From positions 71,183,741 through 71,247,740 of the forward strand of contig CM041465.1 of assembly GCA_023213395.1 (NCBI GenBank): a stretch of 64,000 bases of DNA. The letters are read 5' to 3'. Both the position numbers and the translations under genes were made by a program. Origin of the DNA: Cycas panzhihuaensis. Taxonomy: Eukaryota; Cycadophyta. Numbering within the stretch: position 1 is the first letter of the stretch; the number at the start of each line of letters is the position of its first letter. The notes under the pieces were generated by a model that did not search any database, was not told where the DNA came from, and saw only the letters and a list, made by a program, of their open reading frames with translations. This document shows positions 38,576 through 51,120 of the stretch, piece after piece.

Positions 38576-40527
38576 TAGAAGGGGATCTATTTACTCTATT
38601 CCACTTGCATGGAGTCATTTTGCCTCTCCTTCACCTTCAATGTGAAGCATTGAGAGTGCATTCATTATTTTTTAACATTTTGAGAGCTTAAAATTATAGA
38701 ATTTTGTATGTTACTTATTTTTTTATGTGTATAAAAATTTAGAGGTGAAGAATACAGGTTTTTGAAGCCGTTCAGCTACCGAAACAGTCCTTGAAGCATT
38801 AAAGGCCCAAATTTTCATAAAATTTTGACCATCTCAGAATTTGATAAAATTTGGCATGCAAGGTCACCCTAACTAGAGGACTATTTTTGTCTTCTAGAGA
38901 AACTTCAGATTCAGCCTAAAACTATAAGTTCTATCTGTGATAAAAGGGTAAATTTTGTGGATAAGTAATTTAAAACACATTTCCTAATAAAATCCTTTAA
39001 TTATAAGCTAAAGATATGAAAGTTTTATTAAGGGATCTAGTATATTTATGTCTTAATATCAGTTTAAGATAGATCTCATCAAATTTCATCCACTAGTTAG
39101 TGAGATTTATGTAGTTTTCTCACGGTTGCTAATTTTGCTTACTCAACCCTACAAAGGACCTTGCAAGGGCATTTCAGGTAATGTTTTGGCATATTTTATA
39201 GATGGTGTAGAAGAGAAAGTTAATGTATATGTCAAAACTCAACTTTTGACATATTGAAGTTCATATTCTGAGATAGTTGATTTGGTATGATTTTACTTTG
39301 GTACTTTTTCGGGCAGAAATTTTTTTTTGCCTTTCCTAAAATTTGACTTCATAAATTTATCAAAAACGACATTCTGAACACTTTCTTTTTCTGTCATAAA
39401 TTTAGATTTTATCATTTAGGCCTTCATATTTGTAATTTTTAAAAAAATTATCCATTTATTATTATTTATAAATTTTGTAAAAAAATCATAAAATAGGAAA
39501 AAATAGCATGCATGTAGATTTAGAAAAATCATCATTTTAGCGACAAGTTGATCTACTTTTTAGCCCATTATGGTTTTTCTATCAAAATTTCTAAAATCAT
39601 ATTTGGAAACATTATATTAAAATAAGGGAAACTTTGGATCGGAAGCAATATTTGGTTCCATTATTAAATCTAGCATACTTTGCTATTTACACACATAGCA
39701 TAAAGCACTATAAAAGTAGCAACAACAATAAAGCATCACAAAAGCAGCAAAAACAACAAAGTAAGCAAGTACATTTAACAAGTTTCTATTTTAGATTTCA
39801 GTTATACAGAAACATTTTACATTATTCGTAAAAGGAATCTCATCTGTATGATCTATATCGCCAGTTCTTGACTTGTGTGCATACTCGCCTTGGTTGAAAT
39901 AGACCAAGGTTGGCCGAAGTCCAGGCCCTAAGGGAGGTGTGAGTTTCATACTAGGTCTGGTCTTAACCAGAATAGTGGTGGAGGGACAGGTTAGCCATAC
40001 CTATGGCCTCCAATCAGGGATAATCCTAAAAACCACCCAGAAAAACTGAAAACCTTAATACAAGATTAAAATTAACCCAGTCCAATATCCATCATAGCCA
40101 TGGGATACGTAATACTGTTTGACTCTTCAGAGGAGGTATATAGTTACTCATTGGTGAACTGGGTGAGGACTGGGAGTACCTGGGCTCTATTATGACTTGG
40201 ATTTCATCACTAAGTGTAGGTGCGGGTATCACGGGTGAAGGCCCTAATCGTATACTAGAATCCTTGGGTATCAAAACCTCACCTACATTTGGACATAAGT
40301 GAGAGGTTAGTAACATGACACATCACCACTCTTTGCCAGTTTTACATTAGGCCTCATTCTTGCATTATTACTTATATTCATTTTTTATATAATTATTGAA
40401 AAATAGTTAATCATTGCTTGCTTCTCATCATAATAATCATTTCTACATCCCTGCTATGCTACGTGTACTAGCCACATGTGTCACTAACACATACTTCTAT
40501 CATCTCTTCTACTTCTTTATCGTCACC
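38576..40527 (+). other. Long leader of copia B
   Basis: Nearly 2 kb lies between the primer-binding site and gag, much longer than in typical copia elements. No domain is visible. It accounts for most of the element's extra length and may contain captured or packaging sequence. Confidence 0.6.
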
Positions 40528-41577
40528 ATGTCATCTCAATTCAAGAAAAATATTAACTGCCTGTTGAAAGGCAAAGAAAATTGGGATATATAGTACACTA
40601 GAATTAAAAATGTTGCAAAGTATGAAGGCCTTTGGAGAGCCCATCTGCAACCCACACCCAGCATACCAATAATGGCTACAACAGTTGATTCTAGTGGATC
40701 TGCCCCAACAACTCCTATAGATGTTGCAGCTAAACTACAATGGGAGATAGATGATGAAAAGATTCGTACAGGAATTTTGTTGGTCATTGATGACTCCTTG
40801 CACAACTTGATAAATGAAGAGGAACATGATACAGCCTGGAAGCTCTTAGAAGTTCTTAGAAAGAACTTTGATACAAAGTCAGATTTAGAATTTGTTCATC
40901 TTGTTTTGAAAATGAATAAATTAAAAATACCAAAGGGACAAGTTCATGAGACAATAAATCTCCTTCGACCAATCAAATATACAATTGACAAAGATTTTAA
41001 GACCTAATGCATCACTTGGGCATTTTTTATCCAGTCATGTTTACATGTCCCTAATTATAAAAACTTGCTTGGAAGTCTTCAATCTAGTGGAACATTGAAG
41101 ACACTCAACTTTGAAGCACTTACTGAGAAGTTCATAAAATTTAACAAAACCTTTGATATAAACTTTATAGCCTCTGACTCTCTTCTAGATGCATCCTTTG
41201 AGATAGAAGAAGAAGTTTGCTACAAAAAAAATTAAGGTCCCTCTCGTGGCAAAGGAAATAACCAAGTAAGAGGAAGAGGAAGAAATATGGAAAATTGTCC
41301 ATAAGGTTAATCAAACCCTCAATCGCAACCTCAATAGTTTCAAGGCCAAGGTCCACCTCAACAAAGAGTAAGACAGTCAAGCCAAACTAATACTTCTTCA
41401 GGGACTAGTAATCAAACTATTATGTGTGTTCGGTATAACTATAAAGGACACTTAGCAAAAGATTGCAGAACTACCACTTATAAGTTGGCCAAGTTCCAAC
41501 CAAAACATAGAGCTCATAATATTAAAGAAACTTGTGAAGAATCCTTTAGTGGTGCAAGTTTTGTATAAGTGCATATT
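40528..41577 (+). pseudogene. Copia B gag
   Basis: ATG 40528 opens a gag frame with GKENWDI and YTRIKNVAKYEGLW at its start ('l.g.Ny..W....k...l...glW'), then INEEEHDTAWKLLEVL (the 'tA.e.W..L' block). The zinc knuckle CVRYNYKGHLAKDC at 41424-41466 has Tyr in place of the second Cys. Stops occur at about 41005, 41233 and 41305. Confidence 0.88.
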
Positions 41578-41870
41578 CAAAGAATTAAGGGATCTTCAGC
41601 ATCAAATGCCATTGACCAACCAAAGAGATCCTTTGAAGCTTGGTGTGGATATATCACTTGTGAATTCTCTTCACCAATGGCAAGCACTATTGGAATTACC
41701 AATAGTGTGGCTTCAATCGATGGACAGTGGATCATAGACACAGGAGCAAATCAACATATAACATGCAATTATAGTCTATATCAAACATTTGACTCAAATG
41801 TTTATGGAGTTGTTTACATGACTAATAAATCACAATAACCTATTGAGGAATTGACAACATTTGCTTAAAA
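41578..41870 (+). pseudogene. Copia B protease
   Basis: The frame reads WIIDTGANQHITCNY from 41728, with an intact DTG catalytic triad motif, followed by about 30 residues before a stop. It is split from gag by a frameshift. Confidence 0.85.
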
Positions 41871-42104
41871 CTCCCAACCTCTTTATCCACATTTATTTCT
41901 CGTGGATTTGATCTATGTGTAACCACAAATGACCAGACTCTTAAGGTCATTCATCCTCCAACTAATCAGTTGGTTTTAACTGGATATCTCTTTGGCAAAC
42001 TCTTTTAATTGAATAGCTCTCCATCTTTTGAAGCCCATTGTTCCCAAAGCCCTTGTGTCGATGAAGAATTTACATTTAATTTCATCTTGACCCATCCAAC
42101 ATTG

Positions 42105-43020
42105 TAACTAAAAGCTCTTTGGCATGCTCGTATGAACCATGTTCACATTGATAGACTTAGAGATCTTTCTAATACTCTTCCAAACCTTCCAAAGTTTTCC
42201 TCTAAGCCCTTTAAATGTGAAGCTTGTATCATTGCCAAATCTCATTAACAACCCTTTTCCAAAAGTCAGTGGAAATCGAGCCATCCATTACAATTGGTAC
42301 ACTCTGATTTGTATGGGCTAATGCCCATTCCTTCACTAAAGGATAAGCTATATTACATCTCTTTCATTGATGATTTCACTAGAAAAGTATGGGTAGCTTT
42401 TCTACACAAGAAAGATGAAGCATTCTGTATATTCAAGGAATTCAAAGCCCTCACTGAAAAAAGTCAGGTTATCAACTTAAATGTCTTCAAACTAATAATA
42501 GTGGTGAATATACCTTGTATGATTTTGAAAGCTACCTTCAAGACAATGGCATCAAGCATCAAATAACATTAGTAGGTACCCCACAACAAAATGGAGTTGT
42601 TGAGTGCATGAATAGGATAATCATGAACATAGCTTGTGCTATGTTAATATATAAAAATGTACCTGCCTATTTATGGGATGAAGCAATCTAGATAGTTGTT
42701 TATTATATCAATGTTGTTAACCCATCAAAGGAAGCACAACCACCTAATAAAAAGTGGTCAAGGCAAGCCCCCATTGTTTACTACTTTAAAATTTTTGGCT
42801 CTACATGCTATGCCCATATTCTGGATGCAGATTGAAATAAACTCCAGCCAAGGGCACTTCAAGGTATCTTTGTTGGATACCCTATGGATAAGAAATGGTA
42901 TAAGGTCTTCATACCTTCATAATAAGAAACCATCATTACCAAAGATGTCATTTTTATGGAGACAAAGGATCAATTACTTAAATTAGACTCCATAGTACCC
43001 TCACGCCACTACAATAATGT
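42105..43020 (+). pseudogene. Copia B integrase
   Basis: LWHARMNHVHIDRL and CEACIIAK (HHCC zinc domain, 42120-42240) are followed by LVHSDLYGLMPIPS (first Asp, 42298), FIDDFTRKVWV, and a frameshifted stretch with 'PQQNGVVE' (Glu, about 42585). The second catalytic Asp region near 42500 is obscured by a frameshift. Confidence 0.88.
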
Positions 43021-43329
43021 TATCAAGTATGATATTTAGATTCTAAAATTTGGAGGGGAGGGGGGACAGATACAAATTACTCCAAATGTTAGAAGCTGAT
43101 AATAGAGCCTTGGAGGATACAAGTTATGACTCTGAACCAATGAGTACATATCCGGCACCATCTTTTGAAGATAATAGAGTTGACAAGGGAAAAGCCATTA
43201 TAGAAGAACCATCCTCTCCACCTTCAGTTGACAAAGGTAAAATAGTGGTAGAAGGACCATCTTCCTCAGGCATATCAACATCCTCCTCATAAAATAATCA
43301 TTTTAACAAACATGATGAGAACTAAAAAG

Positions 43330-44300
43330 TTGGGGAAATGAGGACATCATTCCCAACTCGAGGATCTCGAGAAGCTCACCAGCTCAATAAGGACATACAA
43401 CTAGATGAGGTACACAAAACTGGCACTCGAAGTTCCTATAGAGCAAGGATGCAGGAATCATTATATACTGAGCTTAAACCAGTAGAATTACACCTTACTC
43501 TTAATGAAGAGCCCTTAACGTACCAAGACATTGTAAAGCATATAGCTTAGAGAAATGCCATGAATGAAGAGTACCAATCTCTTATCAAGAATGGTACATG
43601 GAAGCCTGTTGATCTACCACTTGGCAGAAAGGTAGTTCAAAATAAATGGGTGTTCAAAAGCAAATATAGATCAGATGACACCCTTAAAAAACACAAGGTG
43701 AGGTTGGTAACTAAAGGATTTACACAAAGGGAAGGTATTAACTACACTAAAGTCTTTGCACCTACAACCAAGTGGCTTACAATTAGAACTCTTGTGGCTT
43801 TCGCTGCTCAATAGGGTTGGAAAATCCACCAACTCAATATTAAGACCGCATTTCTCAATGGAGATCTTGAAGAAGAAATTTACATGGATCAGCTAGAAGG
43901 ATATGAGATCAAAGGTCAAGAGCATAAGCTTTGCAGGCTCAGAAAGTCTTTGTATGGCCTTAAACAAGCCCCTCGCACTTAGTTTACTAAGTTGTCTGAA
44001 AGGATGAGGCAACTTGGATACGAGGTTTATGACTATCAAGATATTAATGTAACATTGTTCATGAAGTTCCATAAGGATAAAGTCACTTATCTCATAATCT
44101 TTGTGGATGACATGCTAGTAATGGGTAATAATGAATAGGCAATAAGCCAGTTGAAAAAGGATCTTGGTAAAATGTTTGAATTATCTATACTTCGGTTTGA
44201 TGAAATATTACTTAGGAATTCAAGTAATATAAAAGAATGGAAAATTTTTCCTCTCCTAGAAAAATACATCAACAATCTTCTAACCAAGTTTTAGTTAGAA
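43330..44300 (+). pseudogene. Copia B reverse transcriptase
   Basis: MNEEYQSLIKNGTWKPVDLP (43560) opens the RT, followed by KWVFKSKYRSD, KGFTQREGINYTKVFAP, LNIKTAFLNGDLEEEIYM (first Asp), LYGLKQAPRT and FVDDMLV (catalytic pair at about 44104). The reading frame is largely preserved with four stops, making this the best-preserved pol domain in the window. Confidence 0.93.
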
Positions 44301-45010
44301 GATGCTCAACCAGTGATGTTACCTATGGATCCTAACACCAAACTCTCAGCTAAAGGTGACACTAGGGAGATAGACACAACACTCTATAGGAAACTTGTAG
44401 GTAGTCTCATCTACACTACCAATACAAGGCCAGATATTATACACTATGTTGGCATTCTTGCTCATTACATGATAAATCCTAAGCAGAATCATTGGCAGAC
44501 AGTAATGCGAGTGTTGAAATACCTTAAGATGACCAGTAAATATGGTTTGTTATATGAACCTAATTTAGACTTCAAGCTTTATGCATACATAGACTCAGAC
44601 TTTGTAGGAGATAAAGATACAGGAAGATCTGCATTTAGGTATGTAATATTTCTTGGAACAGCACCAATATCATGGAGATCCAGATGGTAGAAGATAGTTA
44701 CAGATTCAACTATCGAAGCTAAATACATTACTACTTTTGAGACCAGTAAAGAGGTGATATGGCTGAGAAAATTATTGGAAATATTAAATATCATCCAAAC
44801 AAGTCCTATGAATCTTCATGTGGATAATCTATCAGCAATCTACATGGCGAAAAATCCTGTATTTCATGATCATACCAAACACATAAGTATGAAAGTCCAT
44901 AGGATTAGGGAACTTGTTCATGACAGCATAATTTAATTAGATTATTGTCCCACAGGAGATCAAGTGGCTGATATCTTCACCAAACCACTGCAAAGGGTGA
45001 AGTTTGAATA
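44301..45010 (+). pseudogene. Copia B RNase H
   Basis: LYRKLVGSLIYTTNTRPDI starts the connection. RNase H residues follow: AYIDSDFVGDKDTGRS (first Asp), STIEAKYITT (catalytic Glu), VDNLSAIYMAKNPVFHD (third Asp) and the tail TKHISMKVHRIRELV. It ends with DQVADIFTKPLQ, the conserved copia C-terminus. Confidence 0.93.
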
Positions 45011-45083
45011 GTTCTAAAGGTAACTCGGCCTTAGGGCCTTCATCTTTGATTGATCAAAGAAGATGACAACAGGATCATCATAC

Positions 45084-45240
45084 TCTATTCTCTTCATGAA
45101 AACCCCTTGTAGGCATGGAAGAATAAGAGTAAGGCTCTACTCTATCCTCTCTGTGAAAACCCCATGTGGGCATGGAACGATAAGGGTTGTACTTATTTTG
45201 GAAAATTAGAACCTGTGAAAACTCAAAAGGGCATAGGGGA
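45084..45240 (+). repeat. Three decayed 57-62 bp tandem repeats in copia B 3' region
   Basis: Units share 'TGTGAAAACCCC.TGTGGGCATGG' (45096, 45151, 45213 starts) followed by AATAAGGGT-type sequence. They lie downstream of the pol stop in the 3' untranslated region. Confidence 0.65.
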
Positions 45241-45500
45241 TGACCAAATAGTATATGGAGACTTAGCAGATTAAGCTTTACATTTAAGCTACTTGGCTAT
45301 CAGGCTACATCAAAGAGCCACCTTAGCCATTTTGATTTATAAAAGGGGCTATAGATCTTAGAAAGTTTGTGGGTTTTTATTCCCCATGAGGGTTTTCCCA
45401 CAAAAGTGTCATTTATAATTTCAATGTAATAATGAGGCTTAAATGAAGACCTCATAGAATAGAATTTCTAAAAATGACCTTCCACCATTAAGGGGGGGAT

Positions 45501-45707
45501 TGGAAGAGGTTAATGTATCAAGGTCATTTGTGTAGATTAATTATATGACCTTAGGATATATTATTAGCATTAGTGTCTTAATTAAATGTGCTTGATGTGT
45601 ATTTAGATGTAATTTATTCTCATCTATCTTGTTTCATCTTCATTTTCATTCTCCATTGCTATTGTGTGCATGTGAGTGATTTATCTCATAGATCCATCCT
45701 TCCTTCA
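45501..45707 (+). repeat. 3' LTR of copia B (207 bp, internally deleted)
   Basis: It starts TGGAAGAGGTTAATG and ends CCTTCA, with the TGAGG target duplication directly after. It lacks about 105 bp present in the 5' LTR, joining GTAATTT to ATTCTCA. Confidence 0.92.
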
Positions 45708-45712
45708 TGAGG

Positions 45713-46720
45713 CGTTAAGTTAGTCCTTAGCACCTCAACGGATAATGGGGTTAACTGATAGTCCATAAAAGGGCGCACCCTTTGCTAAAGCATAGGGTCA
45801 ACAGATATCAAAAATGATGGGGGTTAGGTTTGCCCAAATCCTCCTTTAAGGGTTTGGTCCAAAAGGGGATGTTGTCCTCCTACCGTTAGGTGAAGAGACG
45901 TGAATCCCACATTTGAAGAAACCTGCATGGGAGTGGATAGGTGTGACATACCCACCCCTCCTAGAGAGAGAACTCCTTGTTGAAAACGAGCTTAAGGGAA
46001 TGTGCCTTAGGAAGGAGTTAGCCCTCCTTGTAAAGGCATGATGTAAGGTGCCACAAAAGATGGCAGACAAGAGCGGTGAGGGACTAGATTCTGCCCATAT
46101 GGGCCGCCTGTGGGTGGCACAACCCCATAAGGATGTAGAGGGTCCACCCCATAAGCAGGTAAGGAATTCCCTTTACCATGCCCCCACGGTTGAATAGTGT
46201 AATCAGGAGGTAGGTAGAGAGAAGGGTCCCTAGGTTAGTGTTGGGATTGTGTGGGTATGGACCCCATGTGACTAGAAGTAGGGGGACATATAGGTCCCCT
46301 AAATCTAGTAGGTGGATAAACAATAGTAGGAGGAGGGCTAGTGGTCTGCCTAGCCGATGGCATACTCAACCTGAGCTAGGAAGATAACACACCCTGAGTG
46401 GTCCCTAAGGAGCATATGCCATGGAGAGAAGAAGAAGATATGAAAGGTAGGCTCATCATAGGTAGAGTAGTTGAACGAGATGAGCGAGGTGAAGGAGATG
46501 TAGAAGAAGGTGGCACAATGCTTCACAAGACATTCTCAAACCACTTTGGGTATGGTTGGAGACATGCAACTTGGAAGCATTGACTCAAAGCTTATATTAC
46601 ATCAGCGGGAGGGGTATTCGCTTGATCGTAAGAGGTGGAAGGGGCCTCATACAAAGTGGATTCCTCAGGACGTTCCTCATGAGAATCGCCATGGGAATGG
46701 TGAAACTCCAAAGGAGATGT
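45713..46720 (-). pseudogene. Proline-rich N-terminal part of the gypsy gag region
   Basis: On the minus strand from about 46720 toward 45712 the translation is rich in P, S, Y and G (for example PPTRFRGPICPPTSSHMGS and GPYGQNLVPHRSC) with stops. It runs in the frame of the gag core at 38249 once copia B and one TGAGG copy are removed (VEVLRTNLTP then HPPKVPKFNG). Tat elements often have such an extension before gag. Confidence 0.65.
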
Positions 46721-47153
46721 AGGTTCTACTCTATAAGTAGAGGAATGATGAGATTAGGGGAGATTAGGGGTGCAGTTGGTCACCCGGATAATAAATGGGG
46801 TCTTCACTTCCTTGGGCAGACCCTTTGAAGGAAGTAGATGGCTCTAAGGAATCAGACACGTAGGCATGGTATGCCTAATCCAAAAGAGATCCCTCCATGA
46901 TAGGATCAGGATCTGATGCAGGAAAGGGATGATATGAAGGCTCTTTTGACAGCGAGGGTAGGCCTCAAAAGTGACGTGAGAATCGTCACATACAAGTCCT
47001 ACCTATACATTGGAAGAAGAGGGAAATAAGGTTATGCACATATTAGGGCTGCCCAACAAAATAAAAAAGGAAAGCGACCAAGAGGTAGTAGCACCAACAA
47101 GAAAGGGAGAAAGACTAATTCTCTTACTAGTGGATCCCCATTATGGTTGCTAG
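46721..47153 (-). other. Gypsy 5' leader and probable primer-binding site
   Basis: Directly beside the 5' LTR the minus strand reads TAGCAACCATAATGGGGATC, which resembles a deaminated TGG-starting primer-binding site. I cannot name the tRNA. The rest is leader sequence. Confidence 0.45.
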
Positions 47154-50140
47154 TGGAATCGCATCTATGGGGATGGTAACTGCACTTAGCGAAGATTGGG
47201 ACAATCAATGGTAAATCTCAGAATAAAAGATACAATCCTATAAGTGGAGGAAACACCCACACAAGGCATCCATACATCAGAATGTAAGTTCGGGACCCAC
47301 AAATGATACACAACTTCCTCAAGGTATCTTAGGCTTTTGGCTTGAAGGTCAAGATACATATAAGGTATCTCGGATAACCCCAAATGATAGAATTCTCCCA
47401 CCCTTAGATGGCCAGAAGGGGAAAGGGAGGCCCAATGAAGAAAGAACTACTATGGGAATGTAATATGGTATGGGTGGAATAATAAGAACTCCTTAGGCTA
47501 ACTCATCTAAGGCAGGTCTATGAGGTAAAGAAGTGATAGCAAAGGCCACTTGCCGCTACGTGAGTGAAGGAATCTAAATCTCGAAAAGGAGCAACTAGAG
47601 TAGTGTGTGTGAATAGGGTGTGAAGGATGTGTATGGAGGGATAATAAAAGTGCTCTCGTCTACTTACACAAAAGAGGAACATAAAACACTCTCTCACTCT
47701 CTTTTGTTTTTTAATAAGAAAAAATGGAAAAGTATTCCAAACAAGCTTAAGCATGCATGCTAGGAAATGCAAAGCTAAGGGACGTTTTACATTCAGGTAG
47801 GAGAGGAGGGAAGTATAATTCCTATAATATGATCCTTCCTATAAAGGAAACATACAACATGCATATGCAAGATGAATGTGTGCAGGTTGGTTGATTACTC
47901 TTTTCCTTTTATGTTGTTTATTATGCAAGATGATAGACCTAATAATGACAAAGGGAAAGAGCTATAAAAGGAGGGGAAGTACATACCTAGAAGGTTATGT
48001 GGCTGAAGAAGATATCTTACCTATATATTATGCTTGCTCCCTTGTCCTTGTTTGATGCACCAATGTTGTCGAGGGGCAGTGTTAAAGGGGGCTTTCTTAC
48101 CTTCCCTGTACGAAAGAAAAAGAAAGGAAAGCTGGAAAGGACAAAAGGAAACAAAGCAACTATGTGAGGAAACAAAATGAAAAGGAAAAAGGTGAAAACT
48201 TACCCAGATGGAAGCACCTCTTCCTTTTCACAAACGTTGTGATTAATCCTATAAGAACAAAGGTTTTCTTCCCCTTACTTCAAGGGGCTGCTAGAATGCC
48301 AAATAGATGCACATATATATATAAAGGAGATAAAGTGCCAAAAGTTGCAAGCAAAGTACTAGAAACAACACAAAATATTTAATTGAAAACTCCTTCCAAA
48401 CTCTTCAACGTAAGTCACAACAAGCAATGAATGTTAATAGTTAGTCTTGGAATGGCTAACCCTCTTATATAAGTACCTCCACACTACCTTTGAGCATAAG
48501 GATAGCAAGTTTAGGTAGCCTATACGACATAGTGAAAGGAATAAATAGTATGAAGGCTAGAAATGTTATTAGTGTTATCAAAGTTGTGGTATGTTACATG
48601 TACACCACCGGATGAGGGAGTGGCCAAAAAGGGGATATGACACCACTAGGGGCTAAAATACTCTGCTAATATGGGGGTCTCAAGGCTGGAAATAGTGCAA
48701 TAAGAGGCTGTATACACTAGTCCCAACAATAGCCTCCTTTTTGGGTTCATCCAGTGGCCCAAGGAAGACACAAGGAGGGGAGCAAAGGAGGAGAAGGGGG
48801 ATTGCCCCTTGGGAAGCTAGCCTTGTTGGGTATGAAACCTACTAAGTGCTTCCTTCACTTACACCTTGAGTGGCTCACCTTGCAGCCCTCTTAGAGAGAC
48901 CAGAGAGATAGTGGAAAGAAAATGCAAGTAAAAAGGGAAATCATAGAGAAATATCTCCTACATAAACTTGGAAATACTGAAAATAAAAGATGTATGAGGA
49001 AATCTAAATTTTTAAAGAAGTTTAAAGGAGAAGAAATAAGGAAAACCATAAAGAGCTACCTATTGGGCTAAGTTTGTAGCAGGCCTACCTGAGAGCAGCA
49101 TAGAAGGAAGCTGGTCTAGGCACTTACAAGGGAATCCCTATAAAATTTGAAGAAGAAACATGTTAAACACCTATAGATGCAAGCTTTGAATAGTAATACT
49201 GCTTGGTAAAGCTCATTGATGAGATAGTTTTGACGAACTTAAGTTGTGGGAGGCAGAGTCCAGGTAGGATCTCAATAGATGCTGGACATTTCCTACAGGA
49301 AGAAGCTTGCAGTGGCAGCAGAAGAGCAAGAGAAAGAGAGTTGTAAGAGCTTATTGAAGATTGTTAGAGAGTGTAAGAGGAAGAAATGAGGAACTTTTTA
49401 GGCTTTATACTTAACCCCAGCCCTAATCGAGCGATTAGGATTAGGCTGGGACTCAGGTAATGACTAATCCACGTAGCAATTTTGTAAAAAATACAAAAAT
49501 TACCATAGTAGATTTTAAAAAATAGAGGTAGATAGTCACATTACAGTAAACTTTGTAGTACTGTGATAAACTTTATAGTACCATGGAATTTGCCGCGATG
49601 CTGGGCCATAATCAATAAAAATAGAAATAAAGGTTTTGGGGGCCCTAGAAGGGGGGTATCCTAGGCCTAAGAGGGGCTGGCCCTCCTATCCAGGTGGCTA
49701 GGGATAATCCAAGTAGGTAAATGGGCTAGACCAGATAGGGCGTTGAGAGGTAAGGGTCCCAAGAAACCTATGGACGGACCCAGAATACCAACCACACGTA
49801 GCGAGATGCTAAGGGTTGCAGTAAAGTGCCAAAAGTGTGAATAGATCACACAAGTTGGTCAATGCTCAAGGTGATGTAGAGGTGCAGCAGAGGGTTGTAA
49901 GGCACCATAGGGATGCATGCCTCACGAAGAAGCATATCCCATGGGTCATCATAGGCTAAGGATATGTAGCATAATCAAGCAGCAAGATGCATGGCAATCA
50001 CAAAGATGAGGCACTCAATCATGTAATGAATCAAGCAATGTTTCAATCTACCTCCTGAAATGACAGAGAAGGGAGATGGAAATATACCTGTACTTACCTG
50101 AGTCGACCTGTCCATACCCATTCTCGGTAACTAGGAAACA
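47154..50140 (-). repeat. 5' LTR of the gypsy element (2987 bp)
   Basis: On + it starts TGGAATCGCATC and ends CTAGGAAACA, matching the left LTR throughout. A minus-strand TATATAAG box lies in CTTATATAAG near 48463-48472, conserved in both LTRs and followed on the minus strand by AGGG. It is a good candidate for the element promoter. Confidence 0.95.
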
Positions 50141-50145
50141 ATCAG

Positions 50146-50860
50146 CAATAAGTCCTAGCTCAACTCTTAGACTCTCTCTCTATATTACAAGAGTTACATC
50201 AGTAACCAACTCAGTAGCATGTTATTCACACCTCCTCCTCCTCCTCCTATCTAAATCATCAACTTCAATAATTACAGTATCAACCACAAGAAAATTCTCA
50301 AAAGAATTAGTAGGGTAAACAAAATGTAACCTATCTCTACTATGGAAAATCTAGACACCTAGCTATTGAATGCAAGAGAAGACAAGTTGATTTATAACTC
50401 TTGTAAAACCAAGAAATCCAAGTATATGGGCTAGTTTATTAACAACCACCCCCCAATTATCAACAAGGAGCACCTTCATACTATCAAGGAGGCCCTAGTT
50501 ACAATCAACAAAGACAAGGAGCTTCTTATTAATAAGGAGGACTATGTCCTCCTCAAGGAACCCCCTTTCCACAACAAGGAGGCTTTTATTATCAACATGG
50601 TAGTCTAGTTCAACAAGGAGGCCCTTTCTACCCATAAGGGAGGCCATCATATCAACCTCAAGGCTAATTCTATCAGCAGAATTGGAATCTAAGGCCCACA
50701 CAAGGTCAAAGACCTCAAAATAAGCAATGGTTCTCAAACATGAATCAAAGGAACCAACAATACAATCAACAACAAGGTGGCAATATGGAAGATGGTCAAG
50801 ACTCCTCCTCCCATAACCTATTTTTTGTAGCATTATCCTCTCAGCCTGATGAGACCACAT
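50146..50860 (+). pseudogene. Copia A gag, C-terminal part with zinc knuckle
   Basis: It resumes after the gypsy element. The translation reads YYGKSRHLAIECKRRQ at about 50340-50390, the end of a CX2CX4HX4C knuckle whose first cysteines have decayed. A long Q/G/Y/P-rich tail follows with repeated 'YQQGG' units (50430-50770), reaching DGQDSSSHNLF before protease. Confidence 0.8.
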
Positions 50861-51120
50861 GGCTTCTTGATTATGGTGTAATAAGACACATGATAGGTTC
50901 TAAAAAAATGTTGGAAGAGACCCAACCAATCAACACTCAAACTATTACATTTTGGGACAACATGACTTATAATGTGACCAAAATTAGTAGGGCACTAATC
51001 ACATTGAAGGACTCTAATATTAGACACCACATCAGTAATATGTTCCTTGTACTTAGTATAAAGATGAACCTGCTTTCCATCAATTAAATGGATAAGCAAA
51101 ACTTAGATGTCCTCTTTAGC
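50845..51120 (+). pseudogene. Copia A protease
   Basis: The frame reads TTWLLDYGVIRHMIGSK at about 50860-50910, where intact elements have D-S-G-A. The active-site Ser and Ala are replaced by Tyr and Val, so it would be inactive. MFLVLSIKMNLLSIN follows, the usual lead to the pre-integrase domain. Confidence 0.85.

Larger units (their letters stand above)
38250..45707 (+). mobile_element. Ty1/copia retrotransposon B, nested in the gypsy gag
   Basis: Copia B is a 7.46-kb plus-strand element with LTRs 38250-38561 and 45501-45707 and a perfect target duplication TGAGG (38245-38249 and 45708-45712). Its primer-binding site is at 38564-38575 and its purine tract AAGGGGGGGA at 45490-45499. The order is gag, protease, integrase, RT, RNase H. 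It is the innermost member of the nest. Stops are fewer than in the outer elements, but gag and integrase frames are still broken. Confidence 0.95.
25021..50140 (-). mobile_element. Giant Tat-like Ty3/gypsy retrotransposon with dual RNase H and an antisense PMD gene
   Basis: This minus-strand element is about 17.7 kb after removing copia B. Its LTRs are about 3 kb (25021-28011 and 47154-50140). Order along its own strand: 5' LTR, proline-rich gag extension, gag core, CCHC knuckle, protease, RT, RNase H, integrase, antisense PMD gene, second archaeal-type RNase H, purine tract, 3' LTR. Very long LTRs and a second RNase H after integrase are known hallmarks of the plant Tat lineage. The flanking 5-mers are GTTAG and ATCAG, differing by two transitions, so a decayed target duplication is likely. 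The host sequence is copia A gag. Confidence 0.93.
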
